A stretch of DNA of 64,000 bases from an uncultured Collinsella sp. (GTDB lineage: Bacteria > Actinomycetota > Coriobacteriia > Coriobacteriales > Coriobacteriaceae): positions 62,001 through 126,000 of the forward strand of contig CAUEQD010000005.1 in assembly GCA_959019945.1 (NCBI GenBank), in the 5' to 3' direction. Under the pieces are notes generated by a model. It was not told the DNA's origin. It worked only from the letters and a program-made list of their open reading frames with translations, and did no database searches. How positions within the stretch are numbered: position 1 is the stretch's first letter; each line of letters opens with the position of its first letter. A program made the position numbers and the translations under genes. Shown piece after piece: positions 24,723 through 33,753 of the stretch.

Positions 24723-26033
24723 ATGGACGAACTATTTCACGTCAGTGAGCGCAAGTCCACAATCGGGACCGAACTCCGCGCTGGACTGACAACGTTCCTG
24801 GCGATGGCCTACATCATCGCCGTCAACCCCGCGGTGCTCTCGGGCGCTGGCATCGATGCGGGAGCGCTCGCCTGCGCCACCTGCCTGGGCGCCGGCATCA
24901 TGACCATCTGCATGGGCATCTTCGCTAACCGCCCGCTCGCCTGCGCGTCGGGCTTAGGCGTCAACGCGATGATCGCTGGAATCGCCACCACCGTCTGCGG
25001 CGGTGACTGGCACGTGGCCATGAGCGTCATCTTCCTCGAGGGTATCGTCATCTTGCTGCTCGTGCTTTGTGGCCTGCGCGAGGCCATCATGGACGCCATC
25101 CCGGTTGTCCTGCGTCACGCCATCTCGGTGGGCCTGGGCCTGTTCATCGCCATGATTGGCCTGTGCGATGCCGGCATTATCACCGCTGGCGCCGGTACAC
25201 TCGTCGGTCTGGGCGACATCACCTCCCCCACCTTCATCGTCGGCATCATCTCCATCCTGGTGACAGTCGCCCTCGCCTGCCGCAACGTCCCCGGCTCGCT
25301 GCTCATCGGCATCGTCGTCGCCGTCATCGCCGGTATCCCCCTAGGTGTGACCCAGGCTCCGACCGGTATCATCGCCCCGCTCGACTTCTCGAGCATCGGT
25401 GGCCCCATCGCCGACGCCGGCGGCGTGCCCGCCATCGTCAAGGTCCTTACCGACCCCGCGCTCCTCGTCATCTCGTTCTCGCTGCTCATGAGCGACTTCT
25501 TCGACACCATGGGCACCGCGATGGCCGTGGCCAAGCAGGGCGAGTTCCTCACCGACGACGGCAACGTCGAGGATATCAAGGAGATCCTGATCGTCGACTC
25601 CGCCGCCGCTGCTGTGGGCGGTTTCATGGGCGTCTCCTCCATCACCACCTTCGTCGAGTCCACCTCTGGCGCTGCCGACGGTGGCCGCACGGGCCTCACC
25701 TCCGTCACCACCGGCGTGTTGTTCATTCTCGCCGCGTTCTTCTCCCCCATCGTCACCATCGTTTCCAGCGCCGCCACCTGCGGTGCTCTGGTCTACGTCG
25801 GCTACCTCATGATGAGCGAGGCCTCCGAGATCGACTGGTCCGACGTGTCGCAGGGTTTCCCGGCGTTCATGATTGTCGCCGGCGTGCCCTTCACCTACTC
25901 CATCTCTGCCGGCATTGGCCTGGGCTTTATCGCCTACGTGATCGTCGCGCTCTTTAAGGGCGAGGCCTCCAAGATCAAGCCGCTCATGTGGATCGCAGCC
26001 CTTGCCTTCCTCGTCTACTTCTTCGTAGCGTAA
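24723..26033 (+). CDS. NCS2/AzgA-family guanine/hypoxanthine permease
   Basis: The 436-residue membrane protein has about 12-14 helices and imports purine bases with protons. It opens with S-T-I-G-T-E-L-R-A-G-L-T-T-F-L-A-M-A-Y-I, and has V-N-P and S-G-L-G-V-N-A segments and D-F-F-D-T-M-G-T of the AzgA branch. ATG 24723 has AAGGAAAGGG upstream. No purine riboswitch is seen in its leader. The last 45 bp are duplicated downstream at about 28040-28084. Confidence 0.9.
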   Translation: MDELFHVSERKSTIGTELRAGLTTFLAMAYIIAVNPAVLSGAGIDAGALACATCLGAGIMTICMGIFANRPLACASGLGVNAMIAGIATTVCGGDWHVAMSVIFLEGIVILLLVLCGLREAIMDAIPVVLRHAISVGLGLFIAMIGLCDAGIITAGAGTLVGLGDITSPTFIVGIISILVTVALACRNVPGSLLIGIVVAVIAGIPLGVTQAPTGIIAPLDFSSIGGPIADAGGVPAIVKVLTDPALLVISFSLLMSDFFDTMGTAMAVAKQGEFLTDDGNVEDIKEILIVDSAAAAVGGFMGVSSITTFVESTSGAADGGRTGLTSVTTGVLFILAAFFSPIVTIVSSAATCGALVYVGYLMMSEASEIDWSDVSQGFPAFMIVAGVPFTYSISAGIGLGFIAYVIVALFKGEASKIKPLMWIAALAFLVYFFVA

Positions 26034-26063
26034 CGGCATAGTCTGCCGAAGCAAAACAACAAG

Positions 26064-26101
26064 GCGCGGAGTCGCATCGAACGGCTACGCGCTTTTCTTT
26101 T
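26064..26101 (+). terminator. Terminator of the purine permease gene
   Basis: An 11-bp stem (26064-26074 with 26082-26092, one mismatch) is followed by TTTTCTTTT. A diverged copy is found at 28114-28149 as part of the tandem duplication. Confidence 0.88.
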
Positions 26102-26241
26102 AAAGCCAGGCAACGCACAGACGCGCGATGTTTTGCTTCCCAAGTTTTGGACATTTTGCCCTCCAAACGGCACTACCGCCGGCTACATCCTGCAGATATG
26201 CTGGGCTTAATCGCATAGGCCCTATGAGGATGGGAGTAACC

Positions 26242-28017
26242 ATGGCCGCCTTGTTCACGACCCCCAAGCGCAATGACAAAACCTCTGGAGCCCATTTTGT
26301 CGAGCCCGACGTGTGCCGTCGCACGCTGCTCGCACACGGCAGCTGGCGCCGCGTGACGCGCCGCATCGTCTGCGGCCTGGCCTGCGCGCTCACGGTGAGC
26401 TCGCTGCTCATGCCGAGCGTCTCGCTCGCGGCCGAGTGGGTGGACGTCGGCGGCGTCCGCCACGAAGCGGCCGCGGGGCCCGCGGGAGACGCCGCCGGCA
26501 CCTGGAGCTGGGACGGCGCCGATGACATGAAGCTCAACGGCTATAACGGCGGCGCGATCGAGGCAGCGGGCAAGCTCAACGTGAGCTACGAGGGCGACAA
26601 CATCGTCACTAACGGCGACGGCCGCGGCATCAAGGTTAAGGATGGCGCGAACGAGAACGCCGAGCTTAATATTCAGGGCGACGCGTCCAGCACGCTCAAC
26701 GTGACATCCTCTCGTGACGCCATCACTTCCGTCGGCAGCATCAACATCGACGGCGCTGGCACTGTCAACGCCACGAGCACCGAGCACGATGCCATCGATG
26801 CCGGGGGCGATGTCACCATCAAGGGCTCGGGAAACGTTAACGCCACGGGCGATTCGGATGGCATCAGGGCCGACGGCAACATCACGATCGACAACAGCGG
26901 AACCGTCACCGCCAAGGCCACCGAGGATCAGGGTATCGATGCTAACGAGAACCTCATCATAAAGGGCGGCGGCAAGGTAGAGGCAAGCTCTATCAAAGAC
27001 AATGCGATTTGGGCCGACGGCAACATCGAGATCTCGGGTGGCAGCCAGGTCAAGGCAAGCTCCGAGGAAGACGCCACCATCGACGGTAAAAACAGCCTCA
27101 CGGTCACGAACGCTTCCCTCAACGCAAGTGGCGTTGGGTATGGCATCTATGTCTACAAGGGCATCACGTTCGATGGCGCAACCGTAACGGTCCGTGCAAG
27201 TGCAGGGAACGATGAAGCCAGCGCCCTCTTCACCGACGAGGACGACATCGTCATCAAGAACGGCTCGATCGTGGATGCGTTCGCAGAAGGCCAGTTCTCG
27301 ACCGCAATCTTCACCAGAAACTACTACCCCAACGAAGCGGGTGGTCACATCTGCATTAGTGACTCCGTTGTCAAGGCTATAGCCCGCTATGTCGAGTCCG
27401 GTAGCGACGGCCCCGATCACTACAGCAACGACCAAAGCGGCGCGGTCATTCCCGAGCATAGGGGCGTGAACATCGGCATCTTTGCCCGGACCAAGGAGGG
27501 CATCACGCCCGCGACCATCTCGATTGTCCGCAGTAAGGTCAAAGCTGAGGGAGACACAGCGGCAATCTTCGCCCTTGCCGTGAGCGCGGACGGCGAGACA
27601 ATCGGCACCATCGAGATCGAAGGCGCTCCCATCCAGACGCCCACAGGCGGCAAGATCATTGGCTATCGCAACAAGGAAGAACTCGATGACGGCATCTTCT
27701 ACGTGGTGGGTCAAACCATCGGCACGGGCGACGCTGTGATCGACTCCCCCTATAACGAAGCTGTCGCCAAGAGCACGGTCATCGCGCCTCCCGAGGAGAT
27801 CAAACCCGAGGAGAAGCCAGGCGAGACCAAGCCCGAGGGTTCCAAGTCCGAGGGCACGAAGACGACCAAGACCGTTGCAGTTGCAGCCACGGGAGCAAAG
27901 ATCGCCGGCAAACTCGCAGCAACCGGCGACGCCTCGAGCGCAGCCATCGTGGCAGCCGCCCTTGCGGGAACAGCCGCCATCGCCGCGGGCGCCGTGGTGA
28001 GCCGCAAGCGCTCGTAA
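26242..28017 (+). CDS. Large cell-wall surface protein with beta-helix-like repeats and LAATG anchor, copy 1
   Basis: The 591-residue protein has a long signal peptide (cleavage likely after V-S-L-A near residue 60). Next come about 400 residues of short repeats of the form D-A-I-x-A-x-G-x-I-x-I-x-G-S-G-x-V-x-A, resembling the Cthe_2159-type carbohydrate-binding beta-helix. A Pro/Lys/Glu-rich wall-spanning stretch, L-A-A-T-G-D, a hydrophobic helix and R-K-R-S follow. LAxTG is the motif of class E sortases in actinobacteria. ATG 26242 has GGGAG upstream. The repeat fold and a glycan-binding or adhesive role are inference; no catalytic motif is seen. Confidence 0.8.
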   Translation: MAALFTTPKRNDKTSGAHFVEPDVCRRTLLAHGSWRRVTRRIVCGLACALTVSSLLMPSVSLAAEWVDVGGVRHEAAAGPAGDAAGTWSWDGADDMKLNGYNGGAIEAAGKLNVSYEGDNIVTNGDGRGIKVKDGANENAELNIQGDASSTLNVTSSRDAITSVGSINIDGAGTVNATSTEHDAIDAGGDVTIKGSGNVNATGDSDGIRADGNITIDNSGTVTAKATEDQGIDANENLIIKGGGKVEASSIKDNAIWADGNIEISGGSQVKASSEEDATIDGKNSLTVTNASLNASGVGYGIYVYKGITFDGATVTVRASAGNDEASALFTDEDDIVIKNGSIVDAFAEGQFSTAIFTRNYYPNEAGGHICISDSVVKAIARYVESGSDGPDHYSNDQSGAVIPEHRGVNIGIFARTKEGITPATISIVRSKVKAEGDTAAIFALAVSADGETIGTIEIEGAPIQTPTGGKIIGYRNKEELDDGIFYVVGQTIGTGDAVIDSPYNEAVAKSTVIAPPEEIKPEEKPGETKPEGSKSEGTKTTKTVAVAATGAKIAGKLAATGDASSAAIVAAALAGTAAIAAGAVVSRKRS

Positions 28018-28039
28018 ACACTTTTTCGCACGGGACGGG

Positions 28040-28084
28040 TGGATCGCGGCCCTTGCCTTCCTCGTCTACTTCTTCGTAGCGTAA
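28040..28084 (+). repeat. Copied 3' end of the purine permease gene
   Basis: These 45 bp repeat 25989-26033, the last codons and stop of the permease gene, with one base changed. They lie 22 bp after the stop of surface protein copy 1. There is no permease gene before them, so this is a remnant marking a tandem duplication of about 2050 bp. Confidence 0.88.
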
Positions 28085-28113
28085 GGGCAAGGCTGCAAAA
28101 GCTGAACAATAAA

Positions 28114-28149
28114 GCGCGGAGTCGCCATGCGGCCCCGCGCTTTTCTTTT
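28114..28149 (+). terminator. Duplicated terminator between the two surface-protein genes
   Basis: GCGCGG and CCGCGC flank an inner stem (28114-28140) followed by TTTTCTTTT at 28141-28149. It is the diverged copy of the permease terminator at 26064-26101 and now should terminate transcripts of surface protein copy 1. Confidence 0.85.
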
Positions 28150-28288
28150 AGCGCCGGTCCCTGCGCCGGCGTGCGGCCTATTTCTCCCCCATTTTGGCCA
28201 TTTTGCCCTCCAAACGGCACTACCGCCGGCAACATCCAGCAGATACGCTGAATCTAGTCGTATAGGCCCTATGAGAACGGGAGCAACC

Positions 28289-30073
28289 ATGGCAGCCTTG
28301 TTCACGACCCCCAAACGCAATGACACTACCGCCGGAACCCATGTTGCCGAACCCGACGTTCGCCGTCGCATAGGACTCGCGCACGGCAGCTGGCGCCGCG
28401 TGACGCGCCGCATCGTCGCGGGCGCCGTGTGCGCGCTCACGGTGAGCTCGCTGCTCATGCCGAGCGTCTCGCTCGCAGCGGAATGGGTCAAGGTCGGCGG
28501 CAACAAGTACAACACCGCGGCGAGCGACGAGGCCGGTACCTGGTCGTGGGACGGCGCCGACGACTTGAAGCTCAACAACTATAACGGCGGCGAGATCCAG
28601 GCCGCAGGCAAGCTCAACGTGAATTACTCGGGAACCAACATCGTCACTGCCGAATGGATCGAAAGCATCAACGTTTCTCATGGCACTAACGAGAATGCCG
28701 AGCTCAATATCCAAGGCGACGAGGGCGGCACGCTCAGCGTGACATCTACTGAGGACGCTATCCTCTCCACGGGTAATATCAACATCGACGGAGCCGGATC
28801 CGTCAACGCCACGAGCGCTGGGTTTGATGCCATCAATGCCGGAGGTGATCTCGCTATCAAAGGTTCGGGCAACGTCAACGCCACGGGTGCATCGGATAGC
28901 ATCAGGGCAAACGGCAATATCACGATTGACGACAGCGGAGCCGTCACCGCCAGGGCTACCAAGGACAAGGGTATTGGAGCCGACAAGAACCTCACCATCA
29001 AGGGTGGCGGGACGGTCGAGGCAAGCTCAGCCGATGGTGAGGCCCTTTGGAGCGGCGGCAATATCAACATCTCGGACGGCGGCCAGGTCAAGGCAAGCTC
29101 CGAGAAAGACGCTGCCGTCGAGGCCAAGGGCAGCCTCGCAGCCACAAACGCCTCCCTCAACGTAAACGGTGTTGAATATGGCGTCTATGCCCACAAGGGC
29201 ATCACCCTCGATCATGCAAACGTGACGGTCCGTGCAAGTAAAGGCAGATACGGTGGCGCCAACGCCCTCTTCACCTACCAGGACGACATCGTCGTCAAGA
29301 ACGGCTCCACCGTGGACGCGTTTGCGGAAGGCGAGGTTTCGGCTGCATTCTCCACCAGAAACGATCGACCCAACGAGAAGGGCGGCCACATCTACATCAG
29401 CGACTCCGTTGTCAAGGCCATAGCCCGCTATGTCGAGAACGGCGACGGCCCCATCCCCTACAGCGAAAACCAAGATGGCGAGACGAGGCGCGAACCCCAA
29501 GGCGAGAACATCGGCATCATCGCCCAGACCAGCGAGGGCGTCACACCCGCAGTCATCTCGATCATCCGCAGCAAGGTAACGGCCGAAGGAGATACAGCGG
29601 CAATCTTTGCCCGTGCCATGAGCGCTGACGGCAAGACAATCGGCACCATCAAGATTGAGAACGCCGCCATCCAGACGCCCGAAGGCGGCAAGGTCATTGA
29701 CTATCGCAAGCTCCGTGACGGCATCTACGAGGCAGGCCAAGCCATCGGCACGGGCGACGCCACGATCGACTCCCTCTATATCAAAGCAGTCGCCAAAAGT
29801 ACGACCATCGCACCTCCCGAGGTAGCCAAGCCGGAAGACCCCAAACCCGACGAGACCAAGCCCGCAGAAAGCAAGCCCGCGGAGTCCAAGCAGAACCCCA
29901 AGCCTGAGGGCTCAAAGCCGACCAAGGCCGTTGCGGCTTCAACCACGAAAGCCAAGGCTACCGGCGTGCTCGCGGCAACCGGCGACACCTCGGGTGCGGC
30001 CATCGTGGCAACCGTCCTTGCGGGAACAGCCGCTATCGCCGCAGGCACCATGGCGAGCCGTAAGCGTTCTTAG
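28289..30073 (+). CDS. Large cell-wall surface protein with beta-helix-like repeats and LAATG anchor, copy 2
   Basis: This 594-residue paralogue aligns end to end with copy 1: signal peptide with S-L-L-M-P-S-V-S-L-A-A-E-W, the repeat body, a longer Pro/Lys/Glu-rich segment (repeats of K-P-x-E-S), then L-A-A-T-G-D, a hydrophobic helix and S-R-K-R-S. ATG 28289 has GGGAG upstream. The 5' leader from about 28200 is also nearly identical to that of copy 1, so both probably share regulation. Sequence differences lie mainly in the repeat body, which may have diverged in ligand specificity. Confidence 0.8.
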   Translation: MAALFTTPKRNDTTAGTHVAEPDVRRRIGLAHGSWRRVTRRIVAGAVCALTVSSLLMPSVSLAAEWVKVGGNKYNTAASDEAGTWSWDGADDLKLNNYNGGEIQAAGKLNVNYSGTNIVTAEWIESINVSHGTNENAELNIQGDEGGTLSVTSTEDAILSTGNINIDGAGSVNATSAGFDAINAGGDLAIKGSGNVNATGASDSIRANGNITIDDSGAVTARATKDKGIGADKNLTIKGGGTVEASSADGEALWSGGNINISDGGQVKASSEKDAAVEAKGSLAATNASLNVNGVEYGVYAHKGITLDHANVTVRASKGRYGGANALFTYQDDIVVKNGSTVDAFAEGEVSAAFSTRNDRPNEKGGHIYISDSVVKAIARYVENGDGPIPYSENQDGETRREPQGENIGIIAQTSEGVTPAVISIIRSKVTAEGDTAAIFARAMSADGKTIGTIKIENAAIQTPEGGKVIDYRKLRDGIYEAGQAIGTGDATIDSLYIKAVAKSTTIAPPEVAKPEDPKPDETKPAESKPAESKQNPKPEGSKPTKAVAASTTKAKATGVLAATGDTSGAAIVATVLAGTAAIAAGTMASRKRS

Positions 30074-30130
30074 ACGCCTCTGCGCACATGGCAGCTCCCG
30101 CGAAGGCCCCGAGCCCCAGCACCGTTTAAC

Positions 30131-30170
30131 AACGCCACCGCCGAGCTCCCCTCCGGCGGTGGCGTTTTCC
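30131..30170 (+). terminator. Terminator after surface protein copy 2
   Basis: AACGCCACCGCCG (30131-30143) and CGGCGGTGGCGTT (30054+100, i.e. 30154-30166) form a perfect 13-bp stem ending in TTTT. Confidence 0.9.
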
Positions 30171-30280
30171 ATATGCGTCCGCAGGGGATGCACGAGATTG
30201 TCTTTGGTCTAGCCCAACCGGCATACGCTGGCGTGCGACAATTGGGGCTGCCGATATCACAACACTGAGAGAAGCCCGTC

Positions 30281-30946
30281 ATGGAAGCGCATCAAAAGCA
30301 GATAACCGTTTATTCGAATCATACGGAAAGCGCGCCTGTCATCTACCTTCCTGTGGTCGTGGGCGACGGCAGCGAGGTTTATAAGTGTTGCCGAGAGCTC
30401 GACTGTCCGCCATTCGCCCTCGTCACCATTGGCGGGCTCGATTGGAATCGCGAGCTGAGCCCTTGGGCATGCGACGGGACCGTACGCGATGCCGAGCCTT
30501 TCGGAGGCCAAGCTGCCGGTTTTCTTGATGAGCTGCTGAATCAGATAATCCCCCAGGTGGAGTCGTCGCTTCCTCAGCCGCCCACCTGGCGCGGCATTGC
30601 CGGTTATTCGCTAGCGGGCCTCTTTTCGCTTTGGGCCCCCTGGCAGACCGATGCCTTTGACCGCGCCGCGAGCGCATCGGGGTCGCTATGGTTTCCCGAC
30701 TTTGTCGACCGTGCCAGCACGGCCCCTTTTGCCGGCAGCCCGCAAGCCGTCTACCTGTCACTCGGCAAAAAGGAAACCAAGACGCCCAACCGCATGATGC
30801 GGCATGTACTCGACGACACACGCGCGATGGAAGCGTTGCTCGTCGAGCGCGGCATTCCAACAACGCTGGAGCTCAACCCCGGCAATCACTTTGCCCAAAC
30901 CGACTTGCGCATGGCCCGCGGCATCCACTGGATACTGACACATTAA
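30281..30946 (+). CDS. Alpha/beta-hydrolase esterase (enterochelin-esterase-like)
   Basis: The 221-residue protein has the nucleophile elbow G-Y-S-L-A-G near residue 108 and a late His in N-P-G-N-H-F, with an Asp or Glu of the triad in between. The pattern fits the COG2819 group of predicted hydrolases related to enterochelin and feruloyl esterases. No signal peptide is seen, so it is probably cytoplasmic. No siderophore genes are nearby, so the substrate remains open. Confidence 0.75.
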   Translation: MEAHQKQITVYSNHTESAPVIYLPVVVGDGSEVYKCCRELDCPPFALVTIGGLDWNRELSPWACDGTVRDAEPFGGQAAGFLDELLNQIIPQVESSLPQPPTWRGIAGYSLAGLFSLWAPWQTDAFDRAASASGSLWFPDFVDRASTAPFAGSPQAVYLSLGKKETKTPNRMMRHVLDDTRAMEALLVERGIPTTLELNPGNHFAQTDLRMARGIHWILTH

Positions 30947-30948
30947 AA

Positions 30949-30982
30949 ATGGTGCCCACACGCATATACGCATGGGCACCAT
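30949..30982. terminator. Terminator between the esterase gene and uraA (convergent)
   Basis: ATGGTGCCCA (30949-30958) and TGGGCACCAT (30973-30982) form a 10-bp stem with A/T-rich flanks on both sides. Confidence 0.8.
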
Positions 30983-31007
30983 ATCTTGTTTTAGCTGAAC
31001 GCAGCTG

Positions 31008-32342
31008 CTACTCAGCAGCCTCCTCAAGCTCGGAGACATCAAACTCAAAGTCGTTACCCGGCAGGATGGCGTTGAGCACAATGCCCACCAGTGAGCCCAC
31101 GGCAATGCCGGACAGCGAAATGGTCACGCCGCCCAGCTCCAACACGATGGCGCCGGCGGTGCTGTACGCGATGCCGAGCGAAAGCACGAGCACCAGCGCG
31201 GCAACCAGCACGTTGCGGTTGTTCTGGAAATCGACCTGGTTCTCGATGAGGTTGCGGACACCCACAGCGCTGATCATGCCGTAGAGCACGAGCGACACAC
31301 CGCCGATCACACACGCCGGCATGGCCGCAATGACAGCCACGAACTTGGGGCAGAACGAAAGCACGATGGCGCAACACGCGGCAATTCGAATTACGCGCGG
31401 GTCGAACACGCGCGTCAGGGCGAGCACGCCGGTGTTCTCACCATACGTAGTGTTGGCCGGAGCGCCAAAGAGCGAAGCCAGAATCGTGGCAAGGCCGTCG
31501 CCGAGCAGCGTGCGATGCAGACCGGGATCGGCAATGTAGTTGCGCTCGCAAGTCGAACCGATAGCAGAGATATCGCCGATATGCTCGATCATGGTCGCGA
31601 AGGCCAGCGGCATGATGGTGATGATGGCCGTCGTGGCAAGACCGCTATCGAACTGCGGCCCAAAGAGTGCAAACACGGTGTTGTCCCACACGATGGGCAG
31701 ACCGACCCACGGAGCGGCGGCAACGCCCGAGAAATCAACCTCGCCGAGCGCAGCCGCAACGGCATAGCTCACCACAACGCCCAGCAAAATCGGCACGATC
31801 TTGACCATACCGCGGCCCCAGATGTTGCAGATGACGATCACAGCCACGGCAATAACAGCCACAAGCCAGTTGGTCTGGCAGTTAGCAATAGCGGAGCTCG
31901 CCAGGATCAGACCGATCGAAATGACGATGGGGCCAGTCACCACCGGCGGGAAGAAGCGCATAACGCGCTTGGCGCCAAACGCGCGGAACAGGGCCGCCAG
32001 CACCGGATAGAGCAGACCGGCACAAGCTACGCCCAGGCAGGCGTAGGGCAAAAGCTCGGTCTCGCCGTTGGGCGCGATTGCGGCATAACCGGCAATAAAG
32101 GCAAACGATGAGCCCAAAAATGCCGGCACCTTACCGCGCGACAGGAAGTGGAACAGCAGCGTGCCCAAGCCGGCAAACAAAAGCGTTGCCGATACCGAGA
32201 GGCCGGTGAGCACGGGCACCAGCACGGTGGCGCCAAACATGGCAAACAGGTGCTGTAGGCCGAGCAGGAACATGCGCGGGCGGCCGAGCGACGATGCGTC
32301 GTAGATGGCATCGCTGACGGCGGGCGTCGAGGACTGGGACAT
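31008..32342 (-). CDS. uraA: Uracil permease (NCS2, UraA-like)
   Basis: The 444-residue membrane protein is a nucleobase-proton symporter. It opens with L-G-L-Q-H-L-F-A-M-F-G-A-T-V-L-V-P, and has F-P-P-V-V-T-G-P-I-V-I-S-I-G-L and a segment N-T-T-Y-G-E-N-T-G-V typical of the UraA branch. About 14 helices are seen. A possible -10 TACAAT stands about 80 bp upstream on the minus strand. The gene follows the methionine-synthase homologue in the same direction but about 120 bp apart, so it is probably transcribed separately. Confidence 0.9.
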   Translation of the reverse strand: MSQSSTPAVSDAIYDASSLGRPRMFLLGLQHLFAMFGATVLVPVLTGLSVSATLLFAGLGTLLFHFLSRGKVPAFLGSSFAFIAGYAAIAPNGETELLPYACLGVACAGLLYPVLAALFRAFGAKRVMRFFPPVVTGPIVISIGLILASSAIANCQTNWLVAVIAVAVIVICNIWGRGMVKIVPILLGVVVSYAVAAALGEVDFSGVAAAPWVGLPIVWDNTVFALFGPQFDSGLATTAIITIMPLAFATMIEHIGDISAIGSTCERNYIADPGLHRTLLGDGLATILASLFGAPANTTYGENTGVLALTRVFDPRVIRIAACCAIVLSFCPKFVAVIAAMPACVIGGVSLVLYGMISAVGVRNLIENQVDFQNNRNVLVAALVLVLSLGIAYSTAGAIVLELGGVTISLSGIAVGSLVGIVLNAILPGNDFEFDVSELEEAAE

Positions 32343-32464
32343 GGATGTCCTTTCGAATGGAAGGGCGATCAGGCATATCGGATAACCTGCCCGAACGATA
32401 CGATCCGAACCATTGTACGCGATACACTATGCCTCGCACGCGCCGCCACCTGCAAACACTAGCG

Positions 32465-33598
32465 CTATTTCCAAACGCGCTCGGCAATGCGCTTGGCCAG
32501 CGCGATCTTTGCCCATTGCTCATCCTCGGTCAGCTTGTTGCCAATCTCGCAGCTGGCAAAGCCGCACTGAGGCGACAGATACAGGTTCTCGAGCGGCACG
32601 TACTTTGCGGCTTCACGGATGCGCTCGACGATAACATCCTCGTTCTCGAGCTCTGCCGCCTTGGTGGTCACCAAGCCCAGCACGACCTTCTTGCCGGGAG
32701 CAACGTACTTGAGCGGCTCAAAACCACCGGCGCGCGGCGTGTCGAACTCCAGATAGAACGCATCGACATCCTCATGCGCAAACAGGTACGGCGCGATGGG
32801 GTCGTAGCCGCCCTCAAAAGCGTAGGTGGAGTGGTAGTTGCCGCGGCACACATGCGTGTTGATGACCAGATCGTCGGGCTTGTCCGCGATGGCGGCATTG
32901 TTGAGCGCCACGCCCAGCTCGCTTACCTTTTGCAGGTCGACCGGGCTCATGCCGGTCTTGGACACAAAGTCAGTATCGCAGTAGATGCCCCAGGTGCAGT
33001 CATCAAACTGGATGTTGCGGCAGCCTGCTGCGTACAGGTCGGCGATCACCGTGCGATAAGCGGCTGCGATGGCGTCGGCAAGTTCCTCATCGGTCTTATA
33101 GACAGCGCGCAGGCTCTCCTGCTGGCCGTCGCAGCGGTCGAGCGTGACTTCAGAGAACGTCTGGATCGGCGCCGGAATGGTTTGCCGCGCGACCTGGCCC
33201 TCCCCCTCGAGCGCCTTGACAAATTTAAAGTGCTCGACGAACGGATGGTTCTCGCCGCTAATGGGGCCGGTTACCACGGCGGTGTCGGCTGTGGTCTCCT
33301 CGTCGTGGAACATATAGCCCGTACGCGAGGTACGGCGTTCAATGCCGTTGAGCCCCCACATAAAGTCGAGGTGCCAGTAACTGCGGCGAAACTCGCCATC
33401 GGTAATCACCTGCAGGCCAGCGGACTTTTGCTTGTCCACCAGGTCGCGAATGGCCTTATCCTCGACGGCCTTAAGGCCGGCGGCGTCGAGTGTGCCCGCA
33501 GCATAGGCGACACGGGCGTCCTTTACGGCCTGTGGACGAAGAAAGCTGCCGACGATATCGGCGCGAAACGGCGCGTTCAGCGTGGTTAAAGCACTCAT
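32465..33598 (-). CDS. YxjG/YxjH-type cobalamin-independent methionine synthase homologue
   Basis: The 377-residue protein matches the C-terminal catalytic half of MetE and the size of B. subtilis YxjG/YxjH (about 377 residues). The zinc ligands are visible: H-x-C in I-N-T-H-V-C-R-G-N, the Glu in L-E-F-D-T-P-R, and the Cys in L-S-P-Q-C-G-F. It probably makes methionine from homocysteine with an alternative methyl donor. ATG 33598 follows AAGGGAG; the frame extends to 33664 without similarity. A dyad at 33685-33707 and a MtaR-like regulator upstream support methionine-linked control. Confidence 0.85.
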   Translation of the reverse strand: MSALTTLNAPFRADIVGSFLRPQAVKDARVAYAAGTLDAAGLKAVEDKAIRDLVDKQKSAGLQVITDGEFRRSYWHLDFMWGLNGIERRTSRTGYMFHDEETTADTAVVTGPISGENHPFVEHFKFVKALEGEGQVARQTIPAPIQTFSEVTLDRCDGQQESLRAVYKTDEELADAIAAAYRTVIADLYAAGCRNIQFDDCTWGIYCDTDFVSKTGMSPVDLQKVSELGVALNNAAIADKPDDLVINTHVCRGNYHSTYAFEGGYDPIAPYLFAHEDVDAFYLEFDTPRAGGFEPLKYVAPGKKVVLGLVTTKAAELENEDVIVERIREAAKYVPLENLYLSPQCGFASCEIGNKLTEDEQWAKIALAKRIAERVWK

Positions 33599-33684
33599 AG
33601 ATATCTCCCTTTGCATTGGTTGCTTTACTGGGACAGAGTATGAGCGCTCATATGGCCATCGCAAAATATACGTTTATAACAGTT

Positions 33685-33707
33685 TGATATAGATGCTTCC
33701 TATATCA
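33685..33707. promoter_or_regulatory. Met-box-like dyad upstream of the methionine synthase homologue
   Basis: TGATATAG-N7-CTATATCA is a perfect 8-bp dyad. Its inner part TATAG-N7-CTATA has the outer arms and spacing of the 17-bp box reported for MtaR/MetR-type LysR regulators in streptococci. It lies 87 bp upstream of the start, just after the MtaR-like regulator gene. Confidence 0.6.
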
Positions 33708-33753
33708 GTTTGGACTGCCATAAAGAGATTTGACCCGTGCAGAATGCAGCAGT

